Below, piece by piece: positions 21,424 to 31,112 of a stretch of DNA of 64,000 bases. The notes below the pieces were generated by a model, which saw only the letters and a program-made list of their open reading frames with translations, was not told where the DNA came from and ran no database searches. This stretch comes from Massilia sp. PDC64 (GTDB taxonomy: Bacteria > Pseudomonadota > Gammaproteobacteria > Burkholderiales > Burkholderiaceae_D). Each line of letters opens with the position of its first letter. The first letter of the stretch is position 1. Location of the stretch: assembly GCF_900101265.1 (NCBI RefSeq), contig NZ_FMZS01000010.1, positions 1 through 64,000 of the forward strand, written 5' to 3'. The translations under genes and the position numbers were made by a program.

Positions 21424-23268
21424 ATGCCCAACGCCACCGCGGCACGACCCGCCACACCCCTGGACGCATCCGAGCGCCGGCTGGCAATGGGCGTGTTCAT
21501 TTCCCTGCTGCTGCATGCCCTCGTGCTATCCCTGCAGTTCGGGATTCCCGGATTGCGTCCCGGGCCCGGCGGTCCGATTGCCGTCAGGCTGACCCCGCCC
21601 GCGGTGTCCGCGCCGGTACCCGCACCCATGCCTTCGCCGCCGGTACCGGTGTTGCCGCCAGTCCCGATCGCGCCTGCACCTGCGGCAGTGGCACCGTTGC
21701 CCTTGCCGCCGGCGCCGCCGGCCACGCCACGTCACGGCTTCACGCTCGTCGATCCCGTCGTGCCCGTTCCGGCGCCGCCGGCACCGACACCCACGCCCGC
21801 ACTGCCGCCGCGGCGGATCGCCAAGCGCCGTCACAAACCGCCCGCCACGCGCCTGGCCGACGGCTTGCATACACGGGTGATCGCGCAGGAAACCCATCAG
21901 GACAACACTTTCGAAGTCCCGTTGCCGGCCGTCGAGCCCGGTCCGGAACCGGACCCGATAGCGCGCACCGAACCGCCGGCCGAGGCCGACGCACCCGTCG
22001 AGGACGATGCGGCGGCGCAGGCAGCCGCACGGGCCGAGCGCGCCCGCCTGGCCGAAGAAAGGGAGCGGGAGCGGGCACTGCGGCGCGAAGCGGACGAAGC
22101 CCGCCTGCGCGCCGATGCGCAGGCCAAGCTGCGGGCCGAGGCCGAGCAGCAGCGGCAGCGTCTCGCCGAGCAATCCGCGCAATACGAGACGGCGCTTGCC
22201 GAGCAGCGCGCGGCCGAGGAAGCGCAGGCGCGAGCGCGCCTGGAGGAGGAAGAGCGGCGCCTGGCCGAGCAGCGACGTCTTCAGCAAGTCGAGCAGGAGC
22301 GGGCGCAGCAGCTGGCCGAGCAGCAGCGTCTGCGGGAGGCCGAGCAGGCGCGTGCACAGCAGCTGGCCGAGCAGCAGCGCCTCCAACAAGCCGAACAGGA
22401 ACGCGCGCAGCAGCTGGCCGAGCAGCGTCGCATTCAGCAGGCTGAGCAGGCGCGGGCGCAGCAGCTGGCCGAGCAGCAGCGTATCCAACAAGCCGAACAG
22501 GCGCGGGCGCAGCAGTTGGCAGAGCAACGCCGGGCGGAGGAAGCCGTGCGGCAACGGCTGGCGGACCAGGAACGGGCCCGCCGGCTCGCGGAAGAACGGT
22601 CGCGCCAGGAACAGGCTCAGCAGGCTGAACAGGCTGCGCGCCGGCAGGCGGAGGAGAACGCACGGCTCGCACAGGAACAGGCGCGCCAGGCCCGCGAGCG
22701 CGCCGTTGCCGACACCCTGTCGCCGGGGCCCGGACGCGCAGGCGTGGATGGCGGCAGCGGCGATGGCGCCCCGCGCGGCACGGGTGCACTCCCGCGTGGG
22801 GCGCTGGCCGGCGACCTGGGCTCGCGTGCCCGCGAGATGATGCGCGGCATCGACATTTCGAAACCCGTGCCGCGGGCCGTGCAACCCGCCGAGGACGCGG
22901 CACGTGCCGTCCGGCGGGCGCTGGCCGAAGCGGCGCGCCATGACATTCCGCTGCGCATGTACATGGACAGCGTGCGCCAGAAAATCGAGCGCAACGCCGT
23001 CCTGAGCGATGCCCAGCTGTCGGTCGATATCGTGCGCACGGATCCCATCGTGAGCGTGGCGATCCGCAGCGACGGCACGGTCGAGGACGTGACCATCCTG
23101 CGCTCCAGCGGGCGCACCGACATCGACGACTTCGTGCGCCGCATCGTGCGCCTGAACGCCCGCTACTCGGCGTTTCCACCGAACGTCGCGGCGAACTACG
23201 ACGTCATCGAACTGCGGCGCGTCTGGCGCTTTGCCGGTGTCCTGCGGCTCATGGAAGAGATGCGCTGA
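21424..23268 (+). CDS. TonB/TolA-like protein with tandem repeats
   Basis: This 614-aa protein has one membrane span near residues 21-38 (MGVFISLLLHALVLSLQFG), a Pro-rich segment (about 45-130), a long Glu/Gln/Arg/Ala-rich helical stalk (about 190-430), a Gly-rich linker and a C-terminal TonB/TolA-type domain (about 505-614, with VSVAIRSDGTVEDVTILRSSG). This is the layout of proteins linking inner-membrane energy to the outer membrane. No exbB, exbD, tolQ or tolR lies nearby. The stalk includes five 17-residue repeats. Whether it acts as TonB, TolA or in another envelope role is unclear. Confidence 0.78.
   Translation: MPNATAARPATPLDASERRLAMGVFISLLLHALVLSLQFGIPGLRPGPGGPIAVRLTPPAVSAPVPAPMPSPPVPVLPPVPIAPAPAAVAPLPLPPAPPATPRHGFTLVDPVVPVPAPPAPTPTPALPPRRIAKRRHKPPATRLADGLHTRVIAQETHQDNTFEVPLPAVEPGPEPDPIARTEPPAEADAPVEDDAAAQAAARAERARLAEERERERALRREADEARLRADAQAKLRAEAEQQRQRLAEQSAQYETALAEQRAAEEAQARARLEEEERRLAEQRRLQQVEQERAQQLAEQQRLREAEQARAQQLAEQQRLQQAEQERAQQLAEQRRIQQAEQARAQQLAEQQRIQQAEQARAQQLAEQRRAEEAVRQRLADQERARRLAEERSRQEQAQQAEQAARRQAEENARLAQEQARQARERAVADTLSPGPGRAGVDGGSGDGAPRGTGALPRGALAGDLGSRAREMMRGIDISKPVPRAVQPAEDAARAVRRALAEAARHDIPLRMYMDSVRQKIERNAVLSDAQLSVDIVRTDPIVSVAIRSDGTVEDVTILRSSGRTDIDDFVRRIVRLNARYSAFPPNVAANYDVIELRRVWRFAGVLRLMEEMR
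22282..22536 (+). repeat. Five 51-bp tandem repeats inside the TonB/TolA-like gene
   Basis: Five in-frame 51-bp units start at 22282, 22333, 22384, 22435 and 22486. They encode 17-residue units of the form QQAEQARAQQLAEQQRI (residues 287-371), differing at a few positions. Unit number could change by slippage without breaking the frame. Confidence 0.9.
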
Positions 23269-23623
23269 CGATGCCTTGGCGCGCATTCCGCTCGTCGCTT
23301 CATTCCCACAGTCCGACTAACGGATCCCCCTCCAGGCTTTCTGCCTGACACTTTCCATCGTTAAAGCAGTGCAGCGTTCAGCACGCGTTCACCCGCGTGC
23401 GGTGGTTGCTTGCCGAAAATATTCCCTCTCGGAAACTGCTTCAGAGTAATTATCCGCGCTTCCTGCGATAACAAACAATGAATGATTATCCCTTTAAGAA
23501 ATTTTTCTAAGGGGAAATTTCTTTGTATTGTTTGTTACTCCTAAAAAATTTTTCCGCAAATTCATTGAACTTAGGAAGTTTCCACCGCTCAAAGCTACTC
23601 CTTTCATTTGTTGAGGCAGTTAA
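23269..23623. other. AT-rich intergenic region upstream of the polysaccharide locus
   Basis: No gene is seen in these 355 bp. A 7-bp hairpin (GCACGCG 23381-23387 with CGCGTGC 23394-23400) without a T tail lies in the first half. The second half is AT-rich and holds an inverted repeat AAGAAATTT (23496-23504) / AAATTTCTT (23515-23523), a candidate operator or mRNA leader structure for the beta-helix gene. No confident -35/-10 pair was found. Confidence 0.5.
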
Positions 23624-24754
23624 ATGCAAAACGCAGTCAAGTTTGTTCCGAACGTCCGTATCAACCTCTTGTCGTGCTTTGGCGCTGTCGCGCTGCTGGC
23701 GGCTGGTGGAAGCGCAATGGCCGCCACTAACATCTATGTCTCTCCCACGGGTTCGGATTCCAACCCGGGTACCCAGGCGGCGCCGGTGAAGACGATCACG
23801 CGTGCGGACGCCCTGGCAAGCGCTGGATCGACGATCCACGTTGCCTCCGGAACGTATTATGTGTCGGCACCTGGCCTGAGCAATGCCGGCATCATCACCC
23901 GGAAGAGCGGCACCGCGTCCGCGCGTATCCGCTTCGTGTCGGATGTGAAGTGGGGTGCGAAGATTGTCGTGTCCGGTACCGGCATCACCTGGGATTCCCG
24001 CGGCAGCTATGTCGACATCGACGGTTTCCAGATCACCGGCTCGGGTCGTCACGGCCTGCTGGCTTCCGGTGCGAACCTCACGTTCAAGAACAACTATATC
24101 CATGATCTGACGGTCAGCGGCGGTTGCAACGGCAGCGGCGGTGCGGCAATCGATACGTACGGTCCTGTCGGCAATGTCCTCATCGACCGCAACGTCGTCC
24201 GTAACATCGGTTATCGCTATATCGGCTCGTGCAACACGATCCAGGGCATCTATATCGCCAATGCGAACAACGTCGTGACGAACAATATCGTTTCGGGCGT
24301 GGCGATGGCAGGTATTCAGCAATGGCACGGCGCCACGGCATCGACGATCGTCAACAACACGACGTTCCACAACAAGATCGGTATTCTGCTGGGTCAAGGC
24401 GACGCAGGCACCACGACCGGCTCGGCCAATAACTATGTCGCCAACAATATTGTCTACGACAACGTTGCTTACGGCATTATCGAAATGGGTTTGATGGCCG
24501 GTAACAACCGTTATGCCAACAACCTGGTCGCACGCAGCGGCACCAGCTGGAAAGTGAAAGGGTCGGTGTCCGGTTCGATCTCGTCGGATCCGCTGTTCAA
24601 GAATTATCTGGCAAACGGCACCGGCGACTATCGCGTCTACAGCAGCTCGCCCGCAATCGACCGCGGCACGTCGACCAAGGCACCGACGATCGACTTCGCA
24701 GGCGTGGCACGTCCGCGTGGCGCGGCAATCGACGTCGGCGCATACGAGTACTGA
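23624..24754 (+). CDS. Secreted right-handed parallel beta-helix protein
   Basis: This 376-aa protein has a Sec signal peptide ending at AMAA (about residue 34) and then IYVSPTGSDSNPGT, the usual start of DUF1565/pectate-lyase-type beta-helix proteins. Asn-rich turns recur (NNYIHD, RNVVRN, NNIVSG, NNTTFHN, NNIVYDN) as in stacked beta-helix coils. GAGG precedes the ATG. Relatives include polysaccharide lyases, epimerases and depolymerases; catalytic residues were not assigned. A close paralogue lies at the other side of the same locus (36538-37725, minus strand). Confidence 0.85.
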   Translation: MQNAVKFVPNVRINLLSCFGAVALLAAGGSAMAATNIYVSPTGSDSNPGTQAAPVKTITRADALASAGSTIHVASGTYYVSAPGLSNAGIITRKSGTASARIRFVSDVKWGAKIVVSGTGITWDSRGSYVDIDGFQITGSGRHGLLASGANLTFKNNYIHDLTVSGGCNGSGGAAIDTYGPVGNVLIDRNVVRNIGYRYIGSCNTIQGIYIANANNVVTNNIVSGVAMAGIQQWHGATASTIVNNTTFHNKIGILLGQGDAGTTTGSANNYVANNIVYDNVAYGIIEMGLMAGNNRYANNLVARSGTSWKVKGSVSGSISSDPLFKNYLANGTGDYRVYSSSPAIDRGTSTKAPTIDFAGVARPRGAAIDVGAYEY

Positions 24755-24808
24755 TAGCACCGGCTCGCGCTCTGATCTGATCTGATCATCTCGCGATAGG
24801 CGAGAACG

Positions 24809-24841
24809 ATACCCGCATCGATGTCGATGCGGGTATTTTTA
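24809..24841 (+). terminator. Rho-independent terminator after the beta-helix gene
   Basis: An 11-bp stem ATACCCGCATC (24809-24819) with GATGCGGGTAT (24826-24836) is followed by TTTTAT. It makes the beta-helix gene a separate unit from wza. The following 158 bp to 25000 hold no recognised gene or confident promoter. Confidence 0.9.
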
Positions 24842-24999
24842 TTTCCGCACTACATCAGCGTTGTTGCCGGTGAGATGTCGCCGCCGAAGTTAATGCTGAC
24901 CTGAGCCTGCCGTTTGACGTGCGCCAAAGCCATTCTGGGTAGCGGGCTTACGCTGACTCGGATCGCCAGGGGTTGGCAGCACATTCCGACAGGCAAATC

Positions 25000-26103
25000 A
25001 TGAAAGCTTCCTCTACGCAATGTATGGCGGCCGCCTTGTTGGCGCTTGCCTTCGTGGGGTGCGCCCCCGCCATCCAGTTTCGCTCGCAGGACAAAGCGGG
25101 TGCCGACGAACCAGCGCCACCGACGGAAATGATCACGGAACAGTTGATCACCGCGGAGCGCCAGCAGCATCAGGACGTGGCCAATCAGGGCCTGGACGAG
25201 CTGCTCGTGCCGAACCCGCCGCCCTACACGATCGGCAGCGGCGACGTGCTGTCCATCGTGGTCTGGGACCACCCTGAACTGGCCGGCACCGCCGTGAACG
25301 CACCCCCGGGCCCGCCCGACCCGAGCGGGACGAACGCGTCGCAGCCCGGCTTCGTGGTCGACCATCTCGGCCGCATTCAGTTTCCCCTGATCGGCCTCGT
25401 GCCCGTCGACGGGCTGACCGAGGAGGAGGCCCGCGCGGTACTGACGAAGAAGCTCGCCAAGTATCTTGCGGGCCCCAACGTCACACTGCGGGTCCAGTCC
25501 TTCCGCAGCAAGCGCGTGTACATCGACGGGGAGGTCAAGGCGCCCGGCCTGCAAGCCATCAACGACATCCCGATGACCCTCGTCGAGGCCCTCAACCGTG
25601 CCGGCGGCCTGCTGCCCACCGCCGACCAGAGCCGGATTGTCCTCGAGCGCGGCCAGCAGCGCTACCGCGTCAACTTGCGCGACCTCGTGCAGAAGGGCAT
25701 CAATCCAGGCCTGGTCATGCTCAAGCCGGGCGACGTGGTCCGCGTGCAGTCGCGCGACGAAAGCAAGGTCTTCGTTTCCGGCGAGGTCATCTCGCCGAAG
25801 GCGCTCACGATGCACGATGGGCGCCTCACCCTGAACGAAGCGCTCGGCGAGGTCGGCGGCATCAGTCCGCTGAGCGGCGACGCGCGCCAGGTCTACGTGG
25901 TGCGCAAGACGTCCGGCCGGACCCGCGTATTCCGGCTCGACGCCCGTGAGGCCAGTTCGCTGGCGATGGCCGAATCCTTCGAATTGCAGCCGAAAGACAT
26001 CGTCTATGTCGCTGCAACGCCGCTGGCCAACTGGAACCGGAACCTGAGCCTCCTGATTCCGGGCGCATTGACCTCGGCCGTCAGCGCCACCACCCGGCCC
26101 TGA
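25000..26103 (+). CDS. Wza-like outer-membrane polysaccharide export lipoprotein
   Basis: This 367-aa lipoprotein (lipobox FVGC, Cys21) belongs to the polysaccharide biosynthesis/export (OPX) family. A Poly_export domain starts at YTIGSGDVLSIVVWDHPEL and is followed by SLBB-type beta-grasp domains (VYIDGEVKAPGLQ; VFVSGEVISPKAL). It should form the outer-membrane channel for the polymer. ATG 25000 is preferred to the upstream in-frame start at 24973, since it places the signal sequence at the N-terminus. The wzc-like gene follows after 59 bp. Confidence 0.92.
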   Translation: MKASSTQCMAAALLALAFVGCAPAIQFRSQDKAGADEPAPPTEMITEQLITAERQQHQDVANQGLDELLVPNPPPYTIGSGDVLSIVVWDHPELAGTAVNAPPGPPDPSGTNASQPGFVVDHLGRIQFPLIGLVPVDGLTEEEARAVLTKKLAKYLAGPNVTLRVQSFRSKRVYIDGEVKAPGLQAINDIPMTLVEALNRAGGLLPTADQSRIVLERGQQRYRVNLRDLVQKGINPGLVMLKPGDVVRVQSRDESKVFVSGEVISPKALTMHDGRLTLNEALGEVGGISPLSGDARQVYVVRKTSGRTRVFRLDAREASSLAMAESFELQPKDIVYVAATPLANWNRNLSLLIPGALTSAVSATTRP

Positions 26104-26162
26104 AGCACGCGCAAACGGACGCACGCCACATCACGCATACGGAACCCAGCAGGAGCATGACC

Positions 26163-28445
26163 ATGAGCACCCTCGGCGAGTCGCATTCCCTTACACCTGT
26201 GGTTCACACGCCGCCTATCGTCACCGTCCCCTTCGACCCGCGCGCCGCCGCGGGTGGGGCGGACGAAGCGCCCTTCGACCTCAAGGGCCACCTGCATACA
26301 CTCTATGACAGCCGGTGGCTGATCGGCGGCATCACGGCCCTCATCACACTGGTCGCCGTGCTGTACGCGCTGCTTGCGATGCCGGTGTTCGAAGCCGACC
26401 TGCTGATCCACGTCGAGGAGGAAAGTCCGAACGCCTCGAAGAACATCCTGAGCGAGGCGTCGTCGCTGTTCGAGACCAAGAAAGCCGCCATCGCGGAGAT
26501 GGAACTGTTGCGCTCGCGCATGGTGGTGTCACGCGCCGTCGAAAACCTGCAGCTGTACATCGACACCCAGCCGAAGTACTTCCCGGTCGCCGGGTTCTGG
26601 TTCGCCAACCAGAACAGCAGTGCGCTGTCCGAGCCGGGGCTGTTCGGCTACGGCGGCTATGTCTGGGGCGGGGAAAAGGCCGAGGTGTCCGTGTTCGAGG
26701 TGCCCGAGGCCTGGCTGGGGCGTGAATTCACCCTGACGTCGCTGGGTGGCGGGCGCTTCCGTTTTTCCGGCGGCGGGCAGCGCACCGTTTTCGACGGCAA
26801 CGTCGGCGAGCGTTACCGCATGCCGACGCCCGAGGGGACCATCGAGCTGAAGGTCGATCGCATTCAGGCGAAGGCGGGCGGACGTTTCCGCCTGCGTCGC
26901 ATCTCGAGGGTGGCCATGATCCAGGCGATCCAGAGCGCCCTCGTGATCTCGGAACAGGGCAAGCAGTCCGGCGTGATCGAAGTCAAACTGCAGGGCGAGA
27001 ATGCCCAGCGGACCTATGCGGTCCTCAGGGAGATCGGCCGCGAGTACATGCGCCAGAACTTGGCGCGCAAGACCGAGGAAGCGGAAAAGTCGCTGGCCTT
27101 CCTGAACCAGCAGCTGCCGATCCTCAAGCGCCAGCTCGAACAGGCGGAGGACCGCTACAACCAGTTCCGCAACACCCACGGCACCGTGGACCTGCAGGAA
27201 GAGGCCAAGGAAATGCTCGCACAGGCGGCCGCGACGCGTACCCGCAGCCTCGACCTGATCCAGAAAAAGACGGAACTGCTGGGACGCTTCACGGAAGACC
27301 ATCCGATCATCGCTGCCATCAATCGCCAGCGCAAGGAAGCGCAGGCGGAAATCGATGAAGTCAACGCGCGCATCAAAGCCTTGCCGGCACTGGAGCAGGA
27401 AGAAGCGCGGCTGACCCGGGAGATCAAGGTCAGCACGGACCTGTACACCGCACTGTCGAACACGGCCCAGCAGCTGCGGCTGATTTCCGTGGGCCGGGTG
27501 AGCAACGTGCGCATGGTCGACGAGCCGGTGCCGCCTGAAAAGCCGCTCAAGCCGAACCGCCCCCTGATTGTCGCGCTCGCGGTGGTCACCGGGCTTTTGC
27601 TCGGCACCATGGTTGCCTTTACGCGCAATGCGCTGAAGGGCGGCATCGACGATCCGCAGAAGATCGAGCGCCTGCTGCACGCCCGCGTCGTCTACGCCAC
27701 GATCCCGCACAGCAGCAACCAGGACAAGCTGATGCACAAGGCTAGGGGCGGCATGGAAGCCCTGCCGCTGCTGGCCCATGTCATTCCGGGTGATGCTGCC
27801 GTGGAAAGCCTGCGCAGCTTCCGCGCGGCCCTGCAGTATGCGATGCCGCACTTCCGGAACAACATCGTTGTCTTCGCCGGACCGACGCACGGTCTGGGGA
27901 GGTCCTTCGTGCTGGTGAACTTCGCGGCCGTGATGGCGGCCAGCGGCAAGCGGGTGTTGCTGATCGACGCGGACTTCCGCAGCGGCCACCTGCACCGCTA
28001 CTTCGGCCTCAGCCGTGACCAGGGATTGTCCAAGGCCATCAATGGATCGATGCGGGTCGAAGACGTCGTGCACCACGAGGTCTACGAGAACCTCGACTTC
28101 ATTCCCACTGGGCCGCTGCCGCCGAACCGTTCGGATTTTTTGCTGCACGTGAATTTCGCCACATTACTCGAAGCTGCGGCCACCAACTACGACCTGGTAC
28201 TGATCGACACGCCTCCGATCCTGCTGGCCTCCGACGCCCTCATCATCGGCAATCACGCGGGTGCCATATTCCTCCTTGCGCGCGCGCGCGTCACCACCGA
28301 TGCCGAGATCACGGAATCGATCAAGCGCCTGAACCATGCGGGCCTCTCGCCGCGAGGGGTGCTGTTCAACGACATGGCCTTGCGCATTGGCGCCGGACGT
28401 ACGCAATACATCGATGAAGCCTCCCAGCTGGGGTATTCGGCCTAG
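26163..28445 (+). CDS. Wzc-like polysaccharide co-polymerase / BY-kinase-type protein with altered P-loop
   Basis: This 760-aa inner-membrane protein has a Wzz domain between spans near residues 56-78 and 470-490, a long periplasmic coiled coil, and a C-terminal cytoplasmic BY-kinase-like ATPase domain. Walker A' VLLIDADFR and Walker B LVLIDTPP are intact. The P-loop reads GPTHGLGRS, so the nucleotide-binding Lys is Arg580 (codon AGG). The tail has only two Tyr, not the usual cluster. It may set chain length with little or no kinase activity. The second ATG (26163) is chosen because AGGAG lies seven bases upstream; ATG 26157 is too close. Confidence 0.9.
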   Translation: MSTLGESHSLTPVVHTPPIVTVPFDPRAAAGGADEAPFDLKGHLHTLYDSRWLIGGITALITLVAVLYALLAMPVFEADLLIHVEEESPNASKNILSEASSLFETKKAAIAEMELLRSRMVVSRAVENLQLYIDTQPKYFPVAGFWFANQNSSALSEPGLFGYGGYVWGGEKAEVSVFEVPEAWLGREFTLTSLGGGRFRFSGGGQRTVFDGNVGERYRMPTPEGTIELKVDRIQAKAGGRFRLRRISRVAMIQAIQSALVISEQGKQSGVIEVKLQGENAQRTYAVLREIGREYMRQNLARKTEEAEKSLAFLNQQLPILKRQLEQAEDRYNQFRNTHGTVDLQEEAKEMLAQAAATRTRSLDLIQKKTELLGRFTEDHPIIAAINRQRKEAQAEIDEVNARIKALPALEQEEARLTREIKVSTDLYTALSNTAQQLRLISVGRVSNVRMVDEPVPPEKPLKPNRPLIVALAVVTGLLLGTMVAFTRNALKGGIDDPQKIERLLHARVVYATIPHSSNQDKLMHKARGGMEALPLLAHVIPGDAAVESLRSFRAALQYAMPHFRNNIVVFAGPTHGLGRSFVLVNFAAVMAASGKRVLLIDADFRSGHLHRYFGLSRDQGLSKAINGSMRVEDVVHHEVYENLDFIPTGPLPPNRSDFLLHVNFATLLEAAATNYDLVLIDTPPILLASDALIIGNHAGAIFLLARARVTTDAEITESIKRLNHAGLSPRGVLFNDMALRIGAGRTQYIDEASQLGYSA

Positions 28446-28505
28446 CGCTTCGCCGGCGCGGCGCTCCATCCGGCAGGAACAGAATCCCAATCCGCCAAGC
28501 CAACG

Positions 28506-29849
28506 ATGAAGACAATGATGCGAAGCCTGTTTGCAGCTTTCTCATTGGGGCGATCTCCGGATTCGCGCTTGAATCTGTCTGCAACCATCGGCGCGACTGT
28601 CGCCCGCCAGATACTGTCCGGTTCCTTGTATTTTGCCGGCATGTGCATCACGGCACGGATGCTCGGGCCGGCGGGCAATGGGATACTGGCCACGGCGATG
28701 TTGCTGCCCCAGGCGCTGTACGCATTCCTCAACCTCGGCATGGGTGCGAGCCATGTGTATCACCTGAGCTCCGGCTCCGGCAATCCGCGGCAGATGCGCG
28801 CCGCGAACTGGATCCTCGCGGTATTGCTATGGATGGCGGTCGCACTGGCCTTGTTGGCAGGCAGCGAGCAACAGATCGCCCGTTACCTTCCGGGCATACA
28901 CAAGGGCCTGGCCCTGTATGCCAGCCTCCTGTTCCCGCTGCTGCTGCTGGCAGGATGGTCATCGTCGATGATCCGGGGCCAGCGTGACTATCGAACCTAT
29001 AACAGGACGCTGCTGGTCCACCCGTTCATATTTTTTGCCACGGTTGGCTTATTGGGAGTGACCGGCAGGGTCAGCGTGGCGGCCGTGGTGACGTGCCACC
29101 TCATCGGCCAACTGTCGCTGTGGCTGATGAGCGAATCGCGGCTCCGGAAAATCGCGACTGGCGCCGCCGGCCGGTACCGATTGCGTGACGCGATTTCGTT
29201 CGGACTGCGCGCCCATATCAGCAATGTCATCACCTTTCTTAACTACAGGCTCGCGTTGTATCTTGTCAGCTTCATGTTGGGCGCCACTGCGACCGGGTTC
29301 TACGCGCTCGCGGTACAGCTGGCGGAGATGCTGTGGCTGTTTTCGGGAGCCGCGTCGTCGATCGTGTACCCGGAGTCGGCCGCCAACAGCAAGTCGCCCG
29401 AGGCACTGGAAGCCATGGTGGCGAAGGTTGCGAGACTGGTGGTCCAGGTGACGCTGGCCGGCGCGCTGGCCGCGGCCGCCGTCTCCTGGTTTGCGATCCC
29501 GCTCGCATTCGGCAAGGATTTTCGGGGCAGCGTGGCACCGTTCCTCATTTTGCTGCCGGGGATCGTCACCTGGAGCTATATGAGCATCATCTCCAACGCC
29601 CTTGCCGGGATGGGATTTCAAAGAGTGAACATCCAAGGGGCAATCCTGTGCCTGGTGATCAATGCCATCTGCGGTGTCCTCGCCATACCGGTCCTGGGAA
29701 CGAGCGGTGCGGCACTCGCGTCGACGGTCGCATTTTCGATCACTGCCCTTTATACCGTGGCCGTGTACAGGAAGATCATGGCCCAGAAACGGGCAGAGGC
29801 CGGTGGCGCGCGCGTCGATGCTGTGACCTTTGTCGATGGAGACAAGTGA
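28506..29849 (+). CDS. Wzx-like polysaccharide flippase
   Basis: This 447-aa integral membrane protein has about 12 hydrophobic segments and the MATE/Wzx-type opening ITARMLGPAGNGILATAML. It should flip undecaprenyl-linked repeat units to the periplasmic face. Its stop abuts the next ATG (TGAATG), so it is coupled to the following glycosyltransferase. A second Met-rich start (M4/M5) is possible. It is the only large flippase-type protein in the locus. Confidence 0.88.
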   Translation: MKTMMRSLFAAFSLGRSPDSRLNLSATIGATVARQILSGSLYFAGMCITARMLGPAGNGILATAMLLPQALYAFLNLGMGASHVYHLSSGSGNPRQMRAANWILAVLLWMAVALALLAGSEQQIARYLPGIHKGLALYASLLFPLLLLAGWSSSMIRGQRDYRTYNRTLLVHPFIFFATVGLLGVTGRVSVAAVVTCHLIGQLSLWLMSESRLRKIATGAAGRYRLRDAISFGLRAHISNVITFLNYRLALYLVSFMLGATATGFYALAVQLAEMLWLFSGAASSIVYPESAANSKSPEALEAMVAKVARLVVQVTLAGALAAAAVSWFAIPLAFGKDFRGSVAPFLILLPGIVTWSYMSIISNALAGMGFQRVNIQGAILCLVINAICGVLAIPVLGTSGAALASTVAFSITALYTVAVYRKIMAQKRAEAGGARVDAVTFVDGDK

Positions 29850-31112
29850 ATGAAACAGGAACGCATACTGGTGGTAACCACCTCTTACCCTTACGGCCGG
29901 AACGAAGCCTTCATCAAGGCCGAACTGGAATATCTTGCGCAGTGTTTTGCGCATGTCGAACTTGTGCCGAGCTTCTACCCGCGGGACGGCACGCCACGCC
30001 CGACCTCGCTGCCGGTCAACCTCGACTATGCGAATGCGCGTTGGGGCGTGCAGCGGAGCTTTGTCCTGGTCAGTTCATTTTTGGGTGGATTGTGGCGCTA
30101 CGCGTGGCTCGACGATGCGCGGCGTGTCATGCGCGGCGCGCACCGCTGGGAGAACGTAAAGGAATTGGTGCGGGCCTTGTATCGTGCCTGCCTGTTCGAG
30201 CGCTTTCTGGTCGAGCAGGTCAAGCACGCGAACAAGAAAATCGACATCGTCTATTTTTACTGGATGTTTCCGGAAATCGCCGGAGCGATCCATTTCCGGG
30301 ATGTGTATCAGCCCTCGCTCAAGGTCGTGTCGCGAGCCCATCGCGGCGATTTGTACGAGGACAAGCGCAGCGGTGGCTATGCAGGCTTGCGGCAGGGCGT
30401 GCTCGCCGGGATCGACGCGGTGTTTAGTATCTCGGACCATGGCAGGGCTTATGTGGAGCGCGAGCATCCGGCGGCGGCGCAGAAATGCTTCACGGCGCGC
30501 CTCGGCGTGGATGACCCGGGGTTCGAGAACGCGCAGCCACAGGAGGAAGCGCTCTCTGTCGTTTCATGTTCCTTCGTGGTCGAGGAGAAGCGCCTCCACC
30601 TCGTGGTCGACGCAATTGCGCACCTGCTGGAGACCACACCATCGCTGAGTGTCCGGTGGACGCACATCGGCGACGGCGGGTTGTTCGAGGCGCTACGGGC
30701 ATACGCCCGGGAGAAACTGGGGGGAGGGCGCGCCGAGGTCGTGTTCACGGGCTACCTGGCGCAGGAGGACGTGATGAAGCTGTACCGGGAGCAAAAATTC
30801 GATGTGTTCGTCAATGTCAGTTCGAGCGAAGGGATCCCTGTCAGTCTCATGGAGGCCAGTTCAGTCGGCATCCCGATGGTGGCAACCGACGTTGGCGGCA
30901 ACGGCGAGATTGTCAACGAAAGCAACGGAATTCTGATTCCGGCCGACCCGGACCTCGCGACCATCGCCGAGGCGCTGGCGCGCTTCCGCGACAGGGCGTC
31001 GGCCGCGGCGTACCGGACGCGAGCGCGCTCCGAGTGGCAGGAAAAATATAGCGCCGCCCACAATTACCCCCGGTTCGGCCAATCCCTGGTGGACATCGCG
31101 TCCCGTCCCTGA
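29850..31112 (+). CDS. Glycosyltransferase family 4
   Basis: This 420-aa GT-B enzyme has an N-terminal Rossmann half (ILVVTTSYPYGRNEAFI) and a C-terminal GT4 half with CSFVVEEKRLHLVVDA, the donor-site E-x7-E in SSEGIPVSLMEASSVGIP and ATDVGGNGEIV. It should add one sugar to the growing lipid-linked repeat unit. Donor and acceptor cannot be read from sequence. The gene starts on the base after the wzx stop. The 124 bp to the next, convergent gene hold no clear terminator. Confidence 0.9.
   Translation: MKQERILVVTTSYPYGRNEAFIKAELEYLAQCFAHVELVPSFYPRDGTPRPTSLPVNLDYANARWGVQRSFVLVSSFLGGLWRYAWLDDARRVMRGAHRWENVKELVRALYRACLFERFLVEQVKHANKKIDIVYFYWMFPEIAGAIHFRDVYQPSLKVVSRAHRGDLYEDKRSGGYAGLRQGVLAGIDAVFSISDHGRAYVEREHPAAAQKCFTARLGVDDPGFENAQPQEEALSVVSCSFVVEEKRLHLVVDAIAHLLETTPSLSVRWTHIGDGGLFEALRAYAREKLGGGRAEVVFTGYLAQEDVMKLYREQKFDVFVNVSSSEGIPVSLMEASSVGIPMVATDVGGNGEIVNESNGILIPADPDLATIAEALARFRDRASAAAYRTRARSEWQEKYSAAHNYPRFGQSLVDIASRP

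Noticed and set aside
22282..22536. Tandem repeats considered as a CRISPR or intergenic repeat array
   Set aside because: Units are contiguous, exactly 51 bp, in frame and coding, with no spacers.
24890..24999. Sigma54-type promoter before wza
   Set aside because: GG is present near TTGGCAG but the GC at the required 10-bp spacing is missing.
23269..26160. JUMPstart/ops element (GGCGGTAG) expected before a capsule locus
   Set aside because: No such sequence was found upstream of the beta-helix, wza or wzc-like genes.
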